A DNA stretch of 64,000 nt. Source: an uncultured Butyricicoccus sp. (lineage in GTDB: Bacteria > Bacillota > Clostridia > Oscillospirales > Butyricicoccaceae). A model generated the notes under the pieces. It was not told where the DNA came from. It worked only from the letters and a program-made list of their open reading frames with translations, and searched no databases. Location of the stretch: assembly GCA_904420185.1 (NCBI GenBank), contig CAJFUJ010000040.1, forward strand, positions 62,001-126,000, given 5' to 3'. Positions 1 through 6,703 of this stretch are shown piece after piece. Made by a program: the position numbers and the translations under genes. Every line of letters begins with the position of its first letter. The stretch's first letter is position 1.

Positions 1-2
1 GT

Positions 3-632
3 AGCGGTAATGGGTATGGCGGCGGCGGTGGTGGCGGCGGTGGTGGTAGCAGCTCCACTCATAACGGCAGTGGCGGCGGTGGTGGTGGCAGCGGTCATGT
101 AAAATTCTTCACACATAAGATTCAATCATTGGAAAGTATCGCTGTTACCATAGGAAAAGCAGGGGAAGGAGGAAGCGCCATATATAGCCCGCCAGGCTCA
201 AAAAGCGAAGATGGTAAAGCCGGTGGCACTAGTTCATTTGGAGCTATTGCTACGGCACTTGGCGGTAATGGCGGTGGTGGCGGGACTGCTGGATCTCAAG
301 GAGGAACCGGCGGTTCCGGCGGAAGTTCTGGCGGCAGCGGTGGTAATGGCAGTGGCGGCGGCGGCGGTGGCGGCGGCGGATATATCATTGGTTCGAACAT
401 CATCGGCGGTGGCGGTGGTGCCGGTGGTAAGAGCATTACTAACACATCTGCAACAAATAATTGTTCCATCGCAATGAGCGGTGCCGGCACTGGCGGTGGC
501 GGTGGTGCCGGTGATGGTAGCGAATTAAACAGAGCCGGACAAGGCGGCATTTTAGGATGTAGCGGTGGAGGACAAGGACAGAACGGCGCAGATGGCGGTC
601 CTGGCCATGGCGTTGTAGTAGTCACCTGGTAA
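3..632 (+). CDS. Glycine-rich phage tail protein (5' end outside window)
   Basis: The reading frame is open from base 3, so only the C-terminal ~209 residues are visible. They are dominated by glycine tracts (GGGG, GGSG, GGTGG) broken by short segments such as HVKFFTHKIQSLES and YIIGSNIIGG. Glycine-rich C-terminal domains are common in tail fibres and receptor-binding proteins of phages that infect Firmicutes. This call rests on composition and on the holin and endolysin genes just downstream, not on a recognised fold. A host surface protein is the alternative, but a late phage structural gene fits better. The next gene follows after 11 nt with its own Shine-Dalgarno. Confidence 0.7.
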   Translation, partial: SGNGYGGGGGGGGGGSSSTHNGSGGGGGGSGHVKFFTHKIQSLESIAVTIGKAGEGGSAIYSPPGSKSEDGKAGGTSSFGAIATALGGNGGGGGTAGSQGGTGGSGGSSGGSGGNGSGGGGGGGGGYIIGSNIIGGGGGAGGKSITNTSATNNCSIAMSGAGTGGGGGAGDGSELNRAGQGGILGCSGGGQGQNGADGGPGHGVVVVTW

Positions 633-643
633 GGAGGAAAACA

Positions 644-907
644 ATGTATATTTTACTGACTGATAAAAACACCGTTGCGGAAATTATCCCGGACGAAGAC
701 CCGATTTTCCCCGGCGTACCGATTGAACAGCGCTATGCGCCGGATTTTGTGGCGAAGCTGCTGCACGTCCCGGACGAAACCGAAATCGAACAGAATTGGC
801 TTTATAACGCGGAAATGCAGACCTTTTCCTCTCCGTCTGAGCCAATCACGGAATCCGAAGACACAGAGAAAAATGAAGATTCCAAAACCGAATCGTCTGA
901 AACCTGA
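644..907 (+). CDS. Small acidic phage late protein, unknown function
   Basis: An 87-residue protein behind a strong AAGGAGG site. The N-terminal half reads like a small folded domain (MYILLTDKNTVAEIIPDED) and the last ~25 residues are a Ser/Glu/Lys-rich disordered tail. I do not recognise the family. Proteins of this size between the tail fibre and the holin in Firmicutes phages are often tail-fibre accessory or XkdX-like proteins, but no motif confirms that here. Position and co-direction place it in the late operon of the prophage. Confidence 0.6.
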   Translation: MYILLTDKNTVAEIIPDEDPIFPGVPIEQRYAPDFVAKLLHVPDETEIEQNWLYNAEMQTFSSPSEPITESEDTEKNEDSKTESSET

Positions 908-944
908 TATTTTTTAGGCCGCAAGGCCAGAAAGGAATAAAGAT

Positions 945-1151
945 ATGAACATTTACATCCAGAACCACGAGGAAATCAAGGCAATCTGCGCAGGCAAAAA
1001 TACCGAAGGCCGAAAGTATGACGTGAGTATCGGCATGGACATCTTCGATAAGCAGCGTGGGCTCGACTACGACGGTAAGGCGCGTGCCGAGTATAAGCGG
1101 TTCTGCGGCTTGCCGCTGAGCATCCGCGACAAGGACCTGCTGGGCTTGTAA
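945..1151 (+). CDS. Small phage late protein, unknown function
   Basis: A 68-residue protein starting with ATG behind AAAGGAAT, 37 nt after the preceding gene. It is mostly charged, with no membrane segment, no cysteine pair and no signal peptide; the centre reads KYDVSIGMDIFDKQRG. I do not recognise the family. Its place between the tail gene and the lysis cassette makes it a late prophage gene, possibly structural or an accessory of host-cell lysis, but nothing in the sequence decides between these. Confidence 0.55.
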   Translation: MNIYIQNHEEIKAICAGKNTEGRKYDVSIGMDIFDKQRGLDYDGKARAEYKRFCGLPLSIRDKDLLGL

Positions 1152-1155
1152 GGGG

Positions 1156-1193
1156 AAAGGGGGTGACGGGGCGGGCCTTCCCGCCCCACCTTG
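1156..1193 (+). promoter_or_regulatory. Shine-Dalgarno separated from the start codon by a GC hairpin
   Basis: AAAGGGGGTGA (1156-1166) matches the ideal Shine-Dalgarno AAAGGAGGTGA at all but one position. It lies 24 nt upstream of the TTG start at 1191, too far for normal initiation. The gap is filled by a perfect 8-bp hairpin, GGGGCGGG (1168-1175) with CCCGCCCC (1180-1187) and a CCTT loop. Folding it leaves about 7 nt between the GGGGG core and TTG, an optimal distance. T4 gene 38 is a known case of a hairpin bridging such a gap. No T-run follows, so it is not a terminator. Confidence 0.55.
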
Positions 1194-1448
1194 TCAGTGC
1201 AAACCGAAATTATCGTATCCCTCATCACAGGTGGGTTAGCGCTGATCGGCGTGATTCTGTCCAACCGGGCGGCCGGGAACCGTACGGATGAAGCGATTCG
1301 CACCGCGCAGGCAGTCATGGACGCTAAATTAGACACGCTAACCCGCGAAGTGCGCGAACACAACAATTTCGCCCGGCGGATGCCGGTGATTGAGGAGCAG
1401 ATCAAGGTCATCAACCACCGAATCAAAGACTTGGAACAGGAGGAATGA
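1191..1448 (+). CDS. Phage membrane protein with coiled-coil tail (lysis cassette)
   Basis: An 85-residue protein with one N-terminal hydrophobic segment (about residues 6-24, TEIIVSLITGGLALIGVIL) and a long amphipathic C-terminal helix (VMDAKLDTLTREVREH and on to the end) likely to form a coiled coil. This layout resembles small holin-associated proteins of Firmicutes phages such as XhlA/BhlA-type proteins; no exact family is assigned. It starts at TTG (1191), or possibly at the in-frame GTG six bases later, downstream of an unusual hairpin-bridged ribosome site. The holin gene starts 4 nt after its stop, so they are probably co-translated. Confidence 0.6.
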   Translation: MSVQTEIIVSLITGGLALIGVILSNRAAGNRTDEAIRTAQAVMDAKLDTLTREVREHNNFARRMPVIEEQIKVINHRIKDLEQEE

Positions 1449-1452
1449 GGGC

Positions 1453-1692
1453 ATGAATATTACCAAAGGAACGCTGGCGCGGACGATCATCCTGGCGCTG
1501 GCACTCATCAACCAGGTTTTGAGTGTATGTGGCATTGCCGTGCTGCCGATCGAAGACGGGCAGATCGAAACAATGGTATCTACTGCCTGGACGGTTGTGG
1601 CAGCGGTCACCGCTTGGTGGAAGAACAACAGCTTTACTTCGGCAGCCATCGCCGCCGACCGGGCACGCAAGGAGGGGCAGTTTGGAAATTAA
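1453..1692 (+). CDS. Phage holin, SPP1 family
   Basis: A 79-residue membrane protein that permeabilises the host membrane at the end of the lytic cycle and releases the endolysin. The pattern KGTLARTIILALALINQV at the N-terminus, a second hydrophobic segment (MVSTAWTVVAAVTAWW) and the following WKNNSFT are characteristic of SPP1-type holins. The start is the ATG at 1453, 9 nt after AGGAGG, rather than the longer frame that begins inside the upstream gene. The 3' end overlaps the endolysin gene by 11 nt, the usual arrangement of a phage lysis cassette. Confidence 0.88.
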   Translation: MNITKGTLARTIILALALINQVLSVCGIAVLPIEDGQIETMVSTAWTVVAAVTAWWKNNSFTSAAIAADRARKEGQFGN

Positions 1693-2344
1693 AAGCAAAG
1701 TCTGCAATCCGGCCAACTACGGCGGGACCCTGAAAAGCGTTCAGTACATCGTCGTACACTGGACCAGCAACCAGGGCGACACAGCAAAAAACAACGTCGA
1801 CTATTTTGCGCGGGAAGTTGTGAAGGCCAGCGCCCATTATTTCGTGGATGAAAACGAGGTCTGGAATAGTGTGCCGCCTGACCGGCAGGCATGGCATGTG
1901 GGCGCGAAAAACTATGTACATCCGACTTGTCGTAATTCGAATAGCATCGGCGTGGAGATGTGTCTGACCGGCAAGGGCTATGTGCTGCGCCGCGGCACGA
2001 TCGAGCGCGCGGTGAAGCTGGTGCGCGAACTGATGGCGCGGTATGGTGTGCCGCTTCAAAGTGTCGTGCGCCATTATGATGTGACCGGGAAATACTGCCC
2101 GGGTCCGTTTGTAGATAATCCGTCGATATGGGAGGATTTTAAGGCGGCGCTCGCCACGGAACAGGAGGAAAAAATGAAAACCTATCAATATGTCAAGGAC
2201 ATGCCGGAGTGGGCGCGGGAAGCTGTGACAAAGGCAATACAGAAAGGTATTGTTGCTATGGATAAGGATGGCGCTGTATCTGTCGCAGAGGTCAATCTGC
2301 AGCCACTTGTCTGGATGGAACGAGCTGGAATGTTGGATACATAG
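1682..2344 (+). CDS. Phage endolysin: N-acetylmuramoyl-L-alanine amidase (Amidase_2)
   Basis: Cleaves the amide bond between N-acetylmuramic acid and L-alanine in host peptidoglycan. Residues 15-145 form a T7-lysozyme-type amidase: zinc ligands His26 (VVHWTS), His131 (HYDVTGKYCP) and Cys139, with Lys137 next to the catalytic site. It starts at TTG 1682 behind AAGGAGGGGC, overlapping the holin by 11 nt. Residues 165-220 form a small helical C-terminal domain (PEWAREAVTKAIQKGI) typical of cell-wall-binding or structural tails of such lysins. An in-frame ATG preceded by its own AGGAGG at the domain boundary suggests the C-terminal part may also be made separately. Length, 220 aa, is normal. Confidence 0.92.
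   Translation: MEIKSKVCNPANYGGTLKSVQYIVVHWTSNQGDTAKNNVDYFAREVVKASAHYFVDENEVWNSVPPDRQAWHVGAKNYVHPTCRNSNSIGVEMCLTGKGYVLRRGTIERAVKLVRELMARYGVPLQSVVRHYDVTGKYCPGPFVDNPSIWEDFKAALATEQEEKMKTYQYVKDMPEWAREAVTKAIQKGIVAMDKDGAVSVAEVNLQPLVWMERAGMLDT
2163..2176 (+). promoter_or_regulatory. Internal ribosome binding site and start inside the endolysin gene
   Basis: AGGAGG (2163-2168), five A residues, then ATG (2174-2176) in the endolysin reading frame. Initiation here would give a 56-residue product consisting of the C-terminal helical domain only, in addition to full-length enzyme. Internal starts of this kind are established for some clostridial and other Gram-positive phage endolysins, where the extra wall-binding subunit oligomerises with the full enzyme. 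The site could be chance, since the codons also encode Gln-Glu-Glu-Lys, but it falls exactly at the domain boundary. Confidence 0.5.
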
Positions 2345-2383
2345 TACAACTTGAAGAGATAAGCTGAATGTGATAGAATAAAT

Positions 2384-2418
2384 AAAAGAGATAGTTTTAA
2401 ATTAGACTATCTCTTTTT
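2384..2418 (+). terminator. Rho-independent terminator of the prophage late operon
   Basis: Perfect 12-bp inverted repeat, AAAAGAGATAGT (2384-2395) and ACTATCTCTTTT (2406-2417), with a 10-nt loop and a 3' T-run. It closes the tail-holin-endolysin transcription unit and lies immediately before the phage/host junction. Confidence 0.9.
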
Positions 2419-2440
2419 ACAATTTGGCGGGCCGGATGGA
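2415..2440 (+). other. Probable prophage attachment site (right junction) inside cotJC
   Basis: Host-like coding sequence begins abruptly here. The frame that reads GGPDGELGAATRYL (a CotJC segment) extends upstream through Gln-Phe (CAATTT, 2420-2425); beyond that it is phage terminator sequence and meets a stop at 2360. CotJC proteins have Gln-Tyr/Phe-Gly-Gly at this point, so the recombination core must lie at about 2418-2435. The exact core cannot be fixed without the left end of the prophage, which lies before base 1. Confidence 0.7.
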
Positions 2441-2971
2441 GAATTGGGTGCTGCCACCCGGTACCTCAACCAGCGCTACACCATGCCCTATAAAGAGTGC
2501 AAGGGTATCCTTACTGATATAGGGACCGAAGAACTGGCCCATCAGGAGATGATTGCGGCCATTGTTTACCAGCTCACCCGCAACCTATCGATTGAGCAGA
2601 TCAAAGAGGGCGGATTTGACGCTTACTTTGTCGATCATACGACCGGGATTTATCCCCAGTCAGCCGCCGGCGTGCCGTTTACTGCTGCCGTACTTCAGTC
2701 CAAGGGCGACGCCATTACCGATTTGTTTGAGGACTTGGCAGCAGAGCAAAAAGCCCGCACCACCTACGACAACCTGCTGCGCCTGATTGACGATCCTGAT
2801 GTACGCGACCCGATCAAATTTTTGCGTCAGCGGGAGGTTACCCATTTTCAGCGTTTCGGTGACGCGCTGCGCACTGTACAAGAAAACCTGGATGCCAAAA
2901 ATTATTATGCGTACAACCCGGAATTCGACGTACAGCCTGTACCGCAACCACGCAATCTGCCTCGGATCTAG
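2420..2971 (+). pseudogene. cotJC: Spore coat protein CotJC, 3' part, interrupted by prophage
   Basis: CotJC is a manganese-catalase-like protein of the inner spore coat. The visible ~184 residues cover nearly the whole ferritin-like domain: Glu of GGPDGE (first metal ligand), GTEELAHQEM (Glu and His ligands), AAEQKARTTY and QREVTHFQRF (later Glu and His ligands). Missing are the first ~30 residues, the ribosome site and promoter. The first codons abut prophage sequence, so the 5' part should lie at the other end of the prophage. The only start codon nearby is TTG 2444 with no Shine-Dalgarno, so I treat it as not expressed in this state. Excision would restore the gene; whether this is regulated is not visible here. 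Confidence 0.85.
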
Positions 2972-3301
2972 GGCGGGTTGAAAATGCAGAATCCCTGACT
3001 TTTTTGAACCGACCCGAAATATTTTTGCACAAATGTCCACGGCCTGGAAGATGTTCTCCGGGCCGTGGGCTGTTTTGCAATGTCCTAGTAAGTGCTTGTG
3101 GGATAAAACATAAAAACAGCTGTAAAGGAGTAGCATTCAAGTAAAATGACCGGGACGGACTGCAATCTATGGCCTGTTTTTTGTTGGTATTCGCTAAAAA
3201 AACGGCGCGGGCAGCAATCGTGCGCAGAAAGACTTTTTATTTTCAATTTATTTTGATATAATGTAGGGCATGAAAAAGACTCCGGAAAAGGGGGAAATCG
3301 C
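2972..3301 (+). other. Intergenic region between cotJC fragment and fabF-like gene
   Basis: No convincing gene. It holds a weak terminator after cotJC (stem GTCCACGGCC 3035-3044 with GGCCGTGGGC 3061-3070, then TGTTTTG) and, at 3257-3262, a consensus -10 hexamer TATAAT about 40 nt upstream of the next gene. No good -35 is seen; the stretch before the -10 is a T-rich tract. Confidence 0.5.
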
Positions 3302-4534
3302 TTGGAAAAGACAAGGCTAGTCATCACAGGTATGGGCGCGGTCACACCGGTTGGAATTGGGGTAAACAACTACTGGCGCGCGCTGACAACTGGTGTATGC
3401 GGCGTGGGCCATATCACACGATTTGACGCTTCTGCGCTGCCCGTGCAGATTGCGGCCGAGCTCAAGGGTTTTGACCCAATGGATTTCATGCCCAAGACCC
3501 TGGCACGTACCATGGACCCATTTATGCAGTATGCGTTTGCCGCGGCCGGGGAGGCACTGCAAGACAGCGGCCTTTCGATCGAGCCGGAAAGTGACCGCAT
3601 CGGCATCGTCATGGGGACCGCGATGGATGGCGTGACCACGGTTGCCAGCACCCAGGCTTCGTTTGACGAGGGCCATCGGGTGGGGCCGCGCTTTGTGCCC
3701 ATGACCATCGGCAACATCGCCGCTGCGCAAATCGCCATTGCGCACGGCATCCACGGGCCGAGTCTGACGCTCAACACCGCCTGCTCGGCGGGCGGGGATG
3801 CAGCTATGACGGCGGCTATGCTTTTATGTACTGGCGAGGCCGAGGCTGTGTTGGCGGTCGGCGGGGAGAGCATCCTGTGCCCAATTGTGGTCGCTGGGCT
3901 GTCCCAGGCCAAGGCGCTCTCGCGGCGCAATGACGATCCGGCAGGGGCCTGCCGCCCATTCGATGCCGAGCGGGACGGTTTTGTCATCGGTGAGGGCGGC
4001 GGCGCGTTGGTCATCGAGACCGAGGCACACGCGCTGGCGCGCGGGGCCACGATTTACGCCGAATTGGCCGGGTATGCCAACACTTCGGACGCCCACCATG
4101 TCACCGCGCCCTGTCCAGACGGTGCAGGCGCGGCTGCCTGTATGCGCCGGGCGCTGGCCCGCGCAGGGATGCAGCCGGCGGATATCGGCTACATCAATGC
4201 GCACGGCACTTCGACGCCGGCCGGCGACAAGGCCGAGACGCTGGCGATCCGGTCGGTATTTGGCGGACGGGAGACGGCACCGCCGGTTTCGGCTACCAAG
4301 TCGGCCACTGGGCACCTGATGGGCGCCGGCGGGCTGACCGAAGCCATTGCCTGCATTTTGGCTATCCGGGACGGCATCTTGCCGCCGACCCTCAACCTGC
4401 ACACGCCCGACCCGGATTGTGACCTCGACTATGTGCCGAATGTGGCGCGTGCGACTGCGATTGACGCCGCCATGAGCAATTCGCTCGGCTTTGGCGGGCA
4501 AAATTCCAGCCTGATCGTCAGACGGTACCGTTAA
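3302..4534 (+). CDS. fabF: Beta-ketoacyl-ACP synthase II (KAS II)
   Basis: Condenses malonyl-ACP with an acyl-ACP in fatty-acid elongation. At 410 aa it has the usual KAS II length and the complete Cys-His-His triad: Cys161 (NTACSAGG), His301 (NAHGTSTPAGD) and His338 (ATKSATGHLMGAGG). The C-terminal GFGGQNSSLIV is also typical. The start is TTG 3302 after a GGAAAAGGGGG site. It is not in a fab cluster; an acyl-CoA ligase gene follows after 44 nt. It may therefore be a second condensing enzyme working on a CoA-activated acid rather than the housekeeping FabF. The enzyme class is certain, the pathway is not. Confidence 0.9.
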   Translation: MEKTRLVITGMGAVTPVGIGVNNYWRALTTGVCGVGHITRFDASALPVQIAAELKGFDPMDFMPKTLARTMDPFMQYAFAAAGEALQDSGLSIEPESDRIGIVMGTAMDGVTTVASTQASFDEGHRVGPRFVPMTIGNIAAAQIAIAHGIHGPSLTLNTACSAGGDAAMTAAMLLCTGEAEAVLAVGGESILCPIVVAGLSQAKALSRRNDDPAGACRPFDAERDGFVIGEGGGALVIETEAHALARGATIYAELAGYANTSDAHHVTAPCPDGAGAAACMRRALARAGMQPADIGYINAHGTSTPAGDKAETLAIRSVFGGRETAPPVSATKSATGHLMGAGGLTEAIACILAIRDGILPPTLNLHTPDPDCDLDYVPNVARATAIDAAMSNSLGFGGQNSSLIVRRYR

Positions 4535-4578
4535 AATTTCGGCAGTGATGATCCTGCTCTATATAAGGAGAATGTATT

Positions 4579-6228
4579 TTGGCGAACGAGTACACCTATG
4601 ACGTTTCGATGTTCCGTGAGACGTTTGAAACCCAGTACACATATCTAAACGGCTTTTTGCGCAATGTTTCCCGGTTTGGCGACGCGCCTGCGCTGCACGA
4701 TCCCCAGTCGGGCCGGCGCTGGAGCTACCGGCAGCTCAACGCCCAGGCCAACCGCCTGGCCCATGCGTTGCGCGCCGATGGGGTAGGCAAAAACGATGTC
4801 ATCCTATTTACACTGCTCAATTCGCCCGAGTTTGTGTTCTTTTATCTGGCAGCGCACAAGGTTGGCGCCATCGCCTGCCCGGTCAACTACCGGCAGGGCG
4901 CGGGCGAGATCGCACTGGTTATCGACGATAGCCAGCCCAAGGTCTTTGTGTATGATGCCGAGTTTGGCGATCTGTCCGGCGCCGCGCTCGGTCTGGCCGG
5001 ACACCAGCCAGACCGCGTTGTAATGGTCGATTACAAAAACCAGCTGGACGCCCCTGAAGGCGCTGTCTGCTACCGCGACTATGTGTCCGGCCAGCCGGAA
5101 ACCGATCCGCCGGTGGATTTCCACCCGCACATTTACGACGAAACCACCCGCCTGTACACCTCGGGCACGACCAACCGGCCCAAGGGCGTGCCGCTCAACA
5201 ACATCAACGAGGTGCTGTCGGCACACGATGTCATCATGCACTTCCCGCTCTCGCCCACCGACCGCACCATGAACATGACCCCCTGGTTCCACCGGGGCGG
5301 TATCCATTCAGGTGGGCCGTGCCCCACCCTGTATGCGGGCGGGGAAGTGGTGATTTTGCGCGATTTCCATCCACGCACCTGCTTGGAATATGCGGAAAAG
5401 TACAAGGTTACCTTCCTCATCGGCGTGCCGACCATTTTGGCTATGCTGGCCCGCACCCAGGAGCGTACCCCAGCCGACTTGTCGGCACTGCGCGGCATTG
5501 TCACCATGGGCGCGCCCTTTGAAAAGGCGGCGTGCGAAAAGTATATGAAGCTGCTCACGCCCAACATTTTTAACGGGTACGGCACCACCGAGACCTTTTG
5601 GAATACCTTCCTGCGCCCGTACGATTTGCCTGAGATGTCGGGCTCGGCTGGACGGTCGTGCACCGACGACGATGTGCGCGTAGTTTATGCGCGGCAAGAG
5701 GAGGGGGGCCACACCGAACCCGACCAGACCGTCCCGCGTGACGGCAAGACCCCGGGCGAGGTCATCATCCGCTCGCCCGCCAAGAGCGCGTTTTGCTACT
5801 TCCACAACCCCGAACTGACCGCCCAGAAATTTTACAAGGGCTGGCTGTACACCGGAGACATGGCCACTTGGGACGAAAACGAGTTTGTCACAATCTGCGG
5901 CCGCAAGGACGATATGATTGTATCTGCCGGGGAGAATATCTATCCGACCCAGATCGAGGCGGTGCTCAACGCCCACCCCAAGGTGGCCGAAAGCGCGGTC
6001 ATCGGTATCCCGGACAAGCTCCGGGGCGAGGTGGTGGCCGCCTATGTGATCCCGTCCGACGATAGCCTGACGGTCGAGGAGCTCAAGGAATACTGCGTCC
6101 AGTCGCCCATGTTGTCCTCGTACAAGTGGCCGCGTTCCTACACCTTGGTGTCCGAACTGCCTCACACGGCGACCGGCAAGCTGATGCATTACAAACTGCG
6201 CCAGCAGGTGCTCGGGCAAAAAAGGTAA
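4579..6228 (+). CDS. Acyl-CoA synthetase / AMP-dependent ligase
   Basis: A 549-residue adenylate-forming enzyme that activates a carboxylic acid to acyl-AMP and then usually to acyl-CoA. Motifs in order: P-loop YTSGTTNRPKG (about 193-203), NGYGTTETF (332-340), YTGDMATWDE (424-433), GRKDDMIVSAGENIYP (441-456) and the C-terminal catalytic Lys534 in PHTATGKLMHYK. The start is TTG 4579 behind ATAAGGAGAATG. It is co-directional with the KAS II gene 44 nt upstream and is closed by a terminator. Substrate cannot be read from the sequence; a medium- or long-chain fatty acid is the default. Confidence 0.88.
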   Translation: MANEYTYDVSMFRETFETQYTYLNGFLRNVSRFGDAPALHDPQSGRRWSYRQLNAQANRLAHALRADGVGKNDVILFTLLNSPEFVFFYLAAHKVGAIACPVNYRQGAGEIALVIDDSQPKVFVYDAEFGDLSGAALGLAGHQPDRVVMVDYKNQLDAPEGAVCYRDYVSGQPETDPPVDFHPHIYDETTRLYTSGTTNRPKGVPLNNINEVLSAHDVIMHFPLSPTDRTMNMTPWFHRGGIHSGGPCPTLYAGGEVVILRDFHPRTCLEYAEKYKVTFLIGVPTILAMLARTQERTPADLSALRGIVTMGAPFEKAACEKYMKLLTPNIFNGYGTTETFWNTFLRPYDLPEMSGSAGRSCTDDDVRVVYARQEEGGHTEPDQTVPRDGKTPGEVIIRSPAKSAFCYFHNPELTAQKFYKGWLYTGDMATWDENEFVTICGRKDDMIVSAGENIYPTQIEAVLNAHPKVAESAVIGIPDKLRGEVVAAYVIPSDDSLTVEELKEYCVQSPMLSSYKWPRSYTLVSELPHTATGKLMHYKLRQQVLGQKR

Positions 6229-6233
6229 ACCGG

Positions 6234-6262
6234 ACCGGCGGTGCAAAGCCGCCGGTTTTTTC
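6234..6262 (+). terminator. Terminator after the acyl-CoA synthetase gene
   Basis: ACCGGCGG (6234-6241) pairs with CCGCCGGT (6249-6256), followed by a T-run. It ends the KAS II/ligase unit. Confidence 0.85.
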
Positions 6263-6286
6263 ATCGGCAAAAGGAGGGAGACGAAG

Positions 6287-6703
6287 TTGATCTTGATCGT
6301 TTGCCTGGATACGCGGGGTGGGATGCTGTTTAACCACCGCCGCCAGAGCCAGGACCAGGTGGTGCGGCAGGATATGCTGGCTGCCGGACAGCCGCTGTGG
6401 ATGCACCCGGATTCGGCCAAACAGTTCGCCGGGCAAGAAGGGCAGATCATTTCTGACGCCGGGTTTCTCGACAAGGCCGGGCCGGGCGCGTACTGCTTTG
6501 CCGAACAAGACGGTTTGCTGCCCTATCTGGCGCGCGTAGAAAAACTGATCGTCTATCAGTGGAACCGGCACTATCCGGCAGATGTCTATTTCCCGGTCAA
6601 GCTCCAAGCGCCGGCGTGGCGGCTGATACAGACCCGGGAATTTGCCGGAACCTCCCACAAAAAAATTACAAAGGAAGTCTACTTACATGAAGAGATGTCT
6701 TAG
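6287..6703 (+). CDS. Conserved protein of unknown function, partner of the secreted nuclease
   Basis: A 138-residue soluble protein without signal peptide, starting at TTG 6287 behind AAAAGGAGGGAG. Recognisable stretches are ILIVCLDTRGGMLFNHRRQS at the start, KLIVYQWNRHYPADVYF in the middle and GTSHKKITKEVYL near the end. I know this pattern as a conserved uncharacterised protein of Clostridia, with no established function. Its last 17 nt overlap the start of the nuclease lipoprotein gene, so the two are translationally coupled and probably work together. A cytoplasmic immunity or regulatory role toward the nuclease is possible but unproven. Confidence 0.65.
   Translation: MILIVCLDTRGGMLFNHRRQSQDQVVRQDMLAAGQPLWMHPDSAKQFAGQEGQIISDAGFLDKAGPGAYCFAEQDGLLPYLARVEKLIVYQWNRHYPADVYFPVKLQAPAWRLIQTREFAGTSHKKITKEVYLHEEMS

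Noticed and set aside
296..625. Long minus-strand proline-rich reading frame and a plus-strand alanine-rich frame
   Set aside because: They are reverse and offset readings of the glycine-rich phage coding repeats; no ribosome site and no family resemblance.
1163..1265. Short frame from GTG 1163 directly after the strong Shine-Dalgarno
   Set aside because: The GTG lies inside the Shine-Dalgarno itself and the 34-codon product is low-complexity and unrelated; the TTG at 1191 leads to a membrane protein that fits the lysis cassette.
5308..6474. 388-codon minus-strand frame
   Set aside because: It is antisense to the complete acyl-CoA ligase, whose motifs are all in frame; the antisense reading shows no domain.
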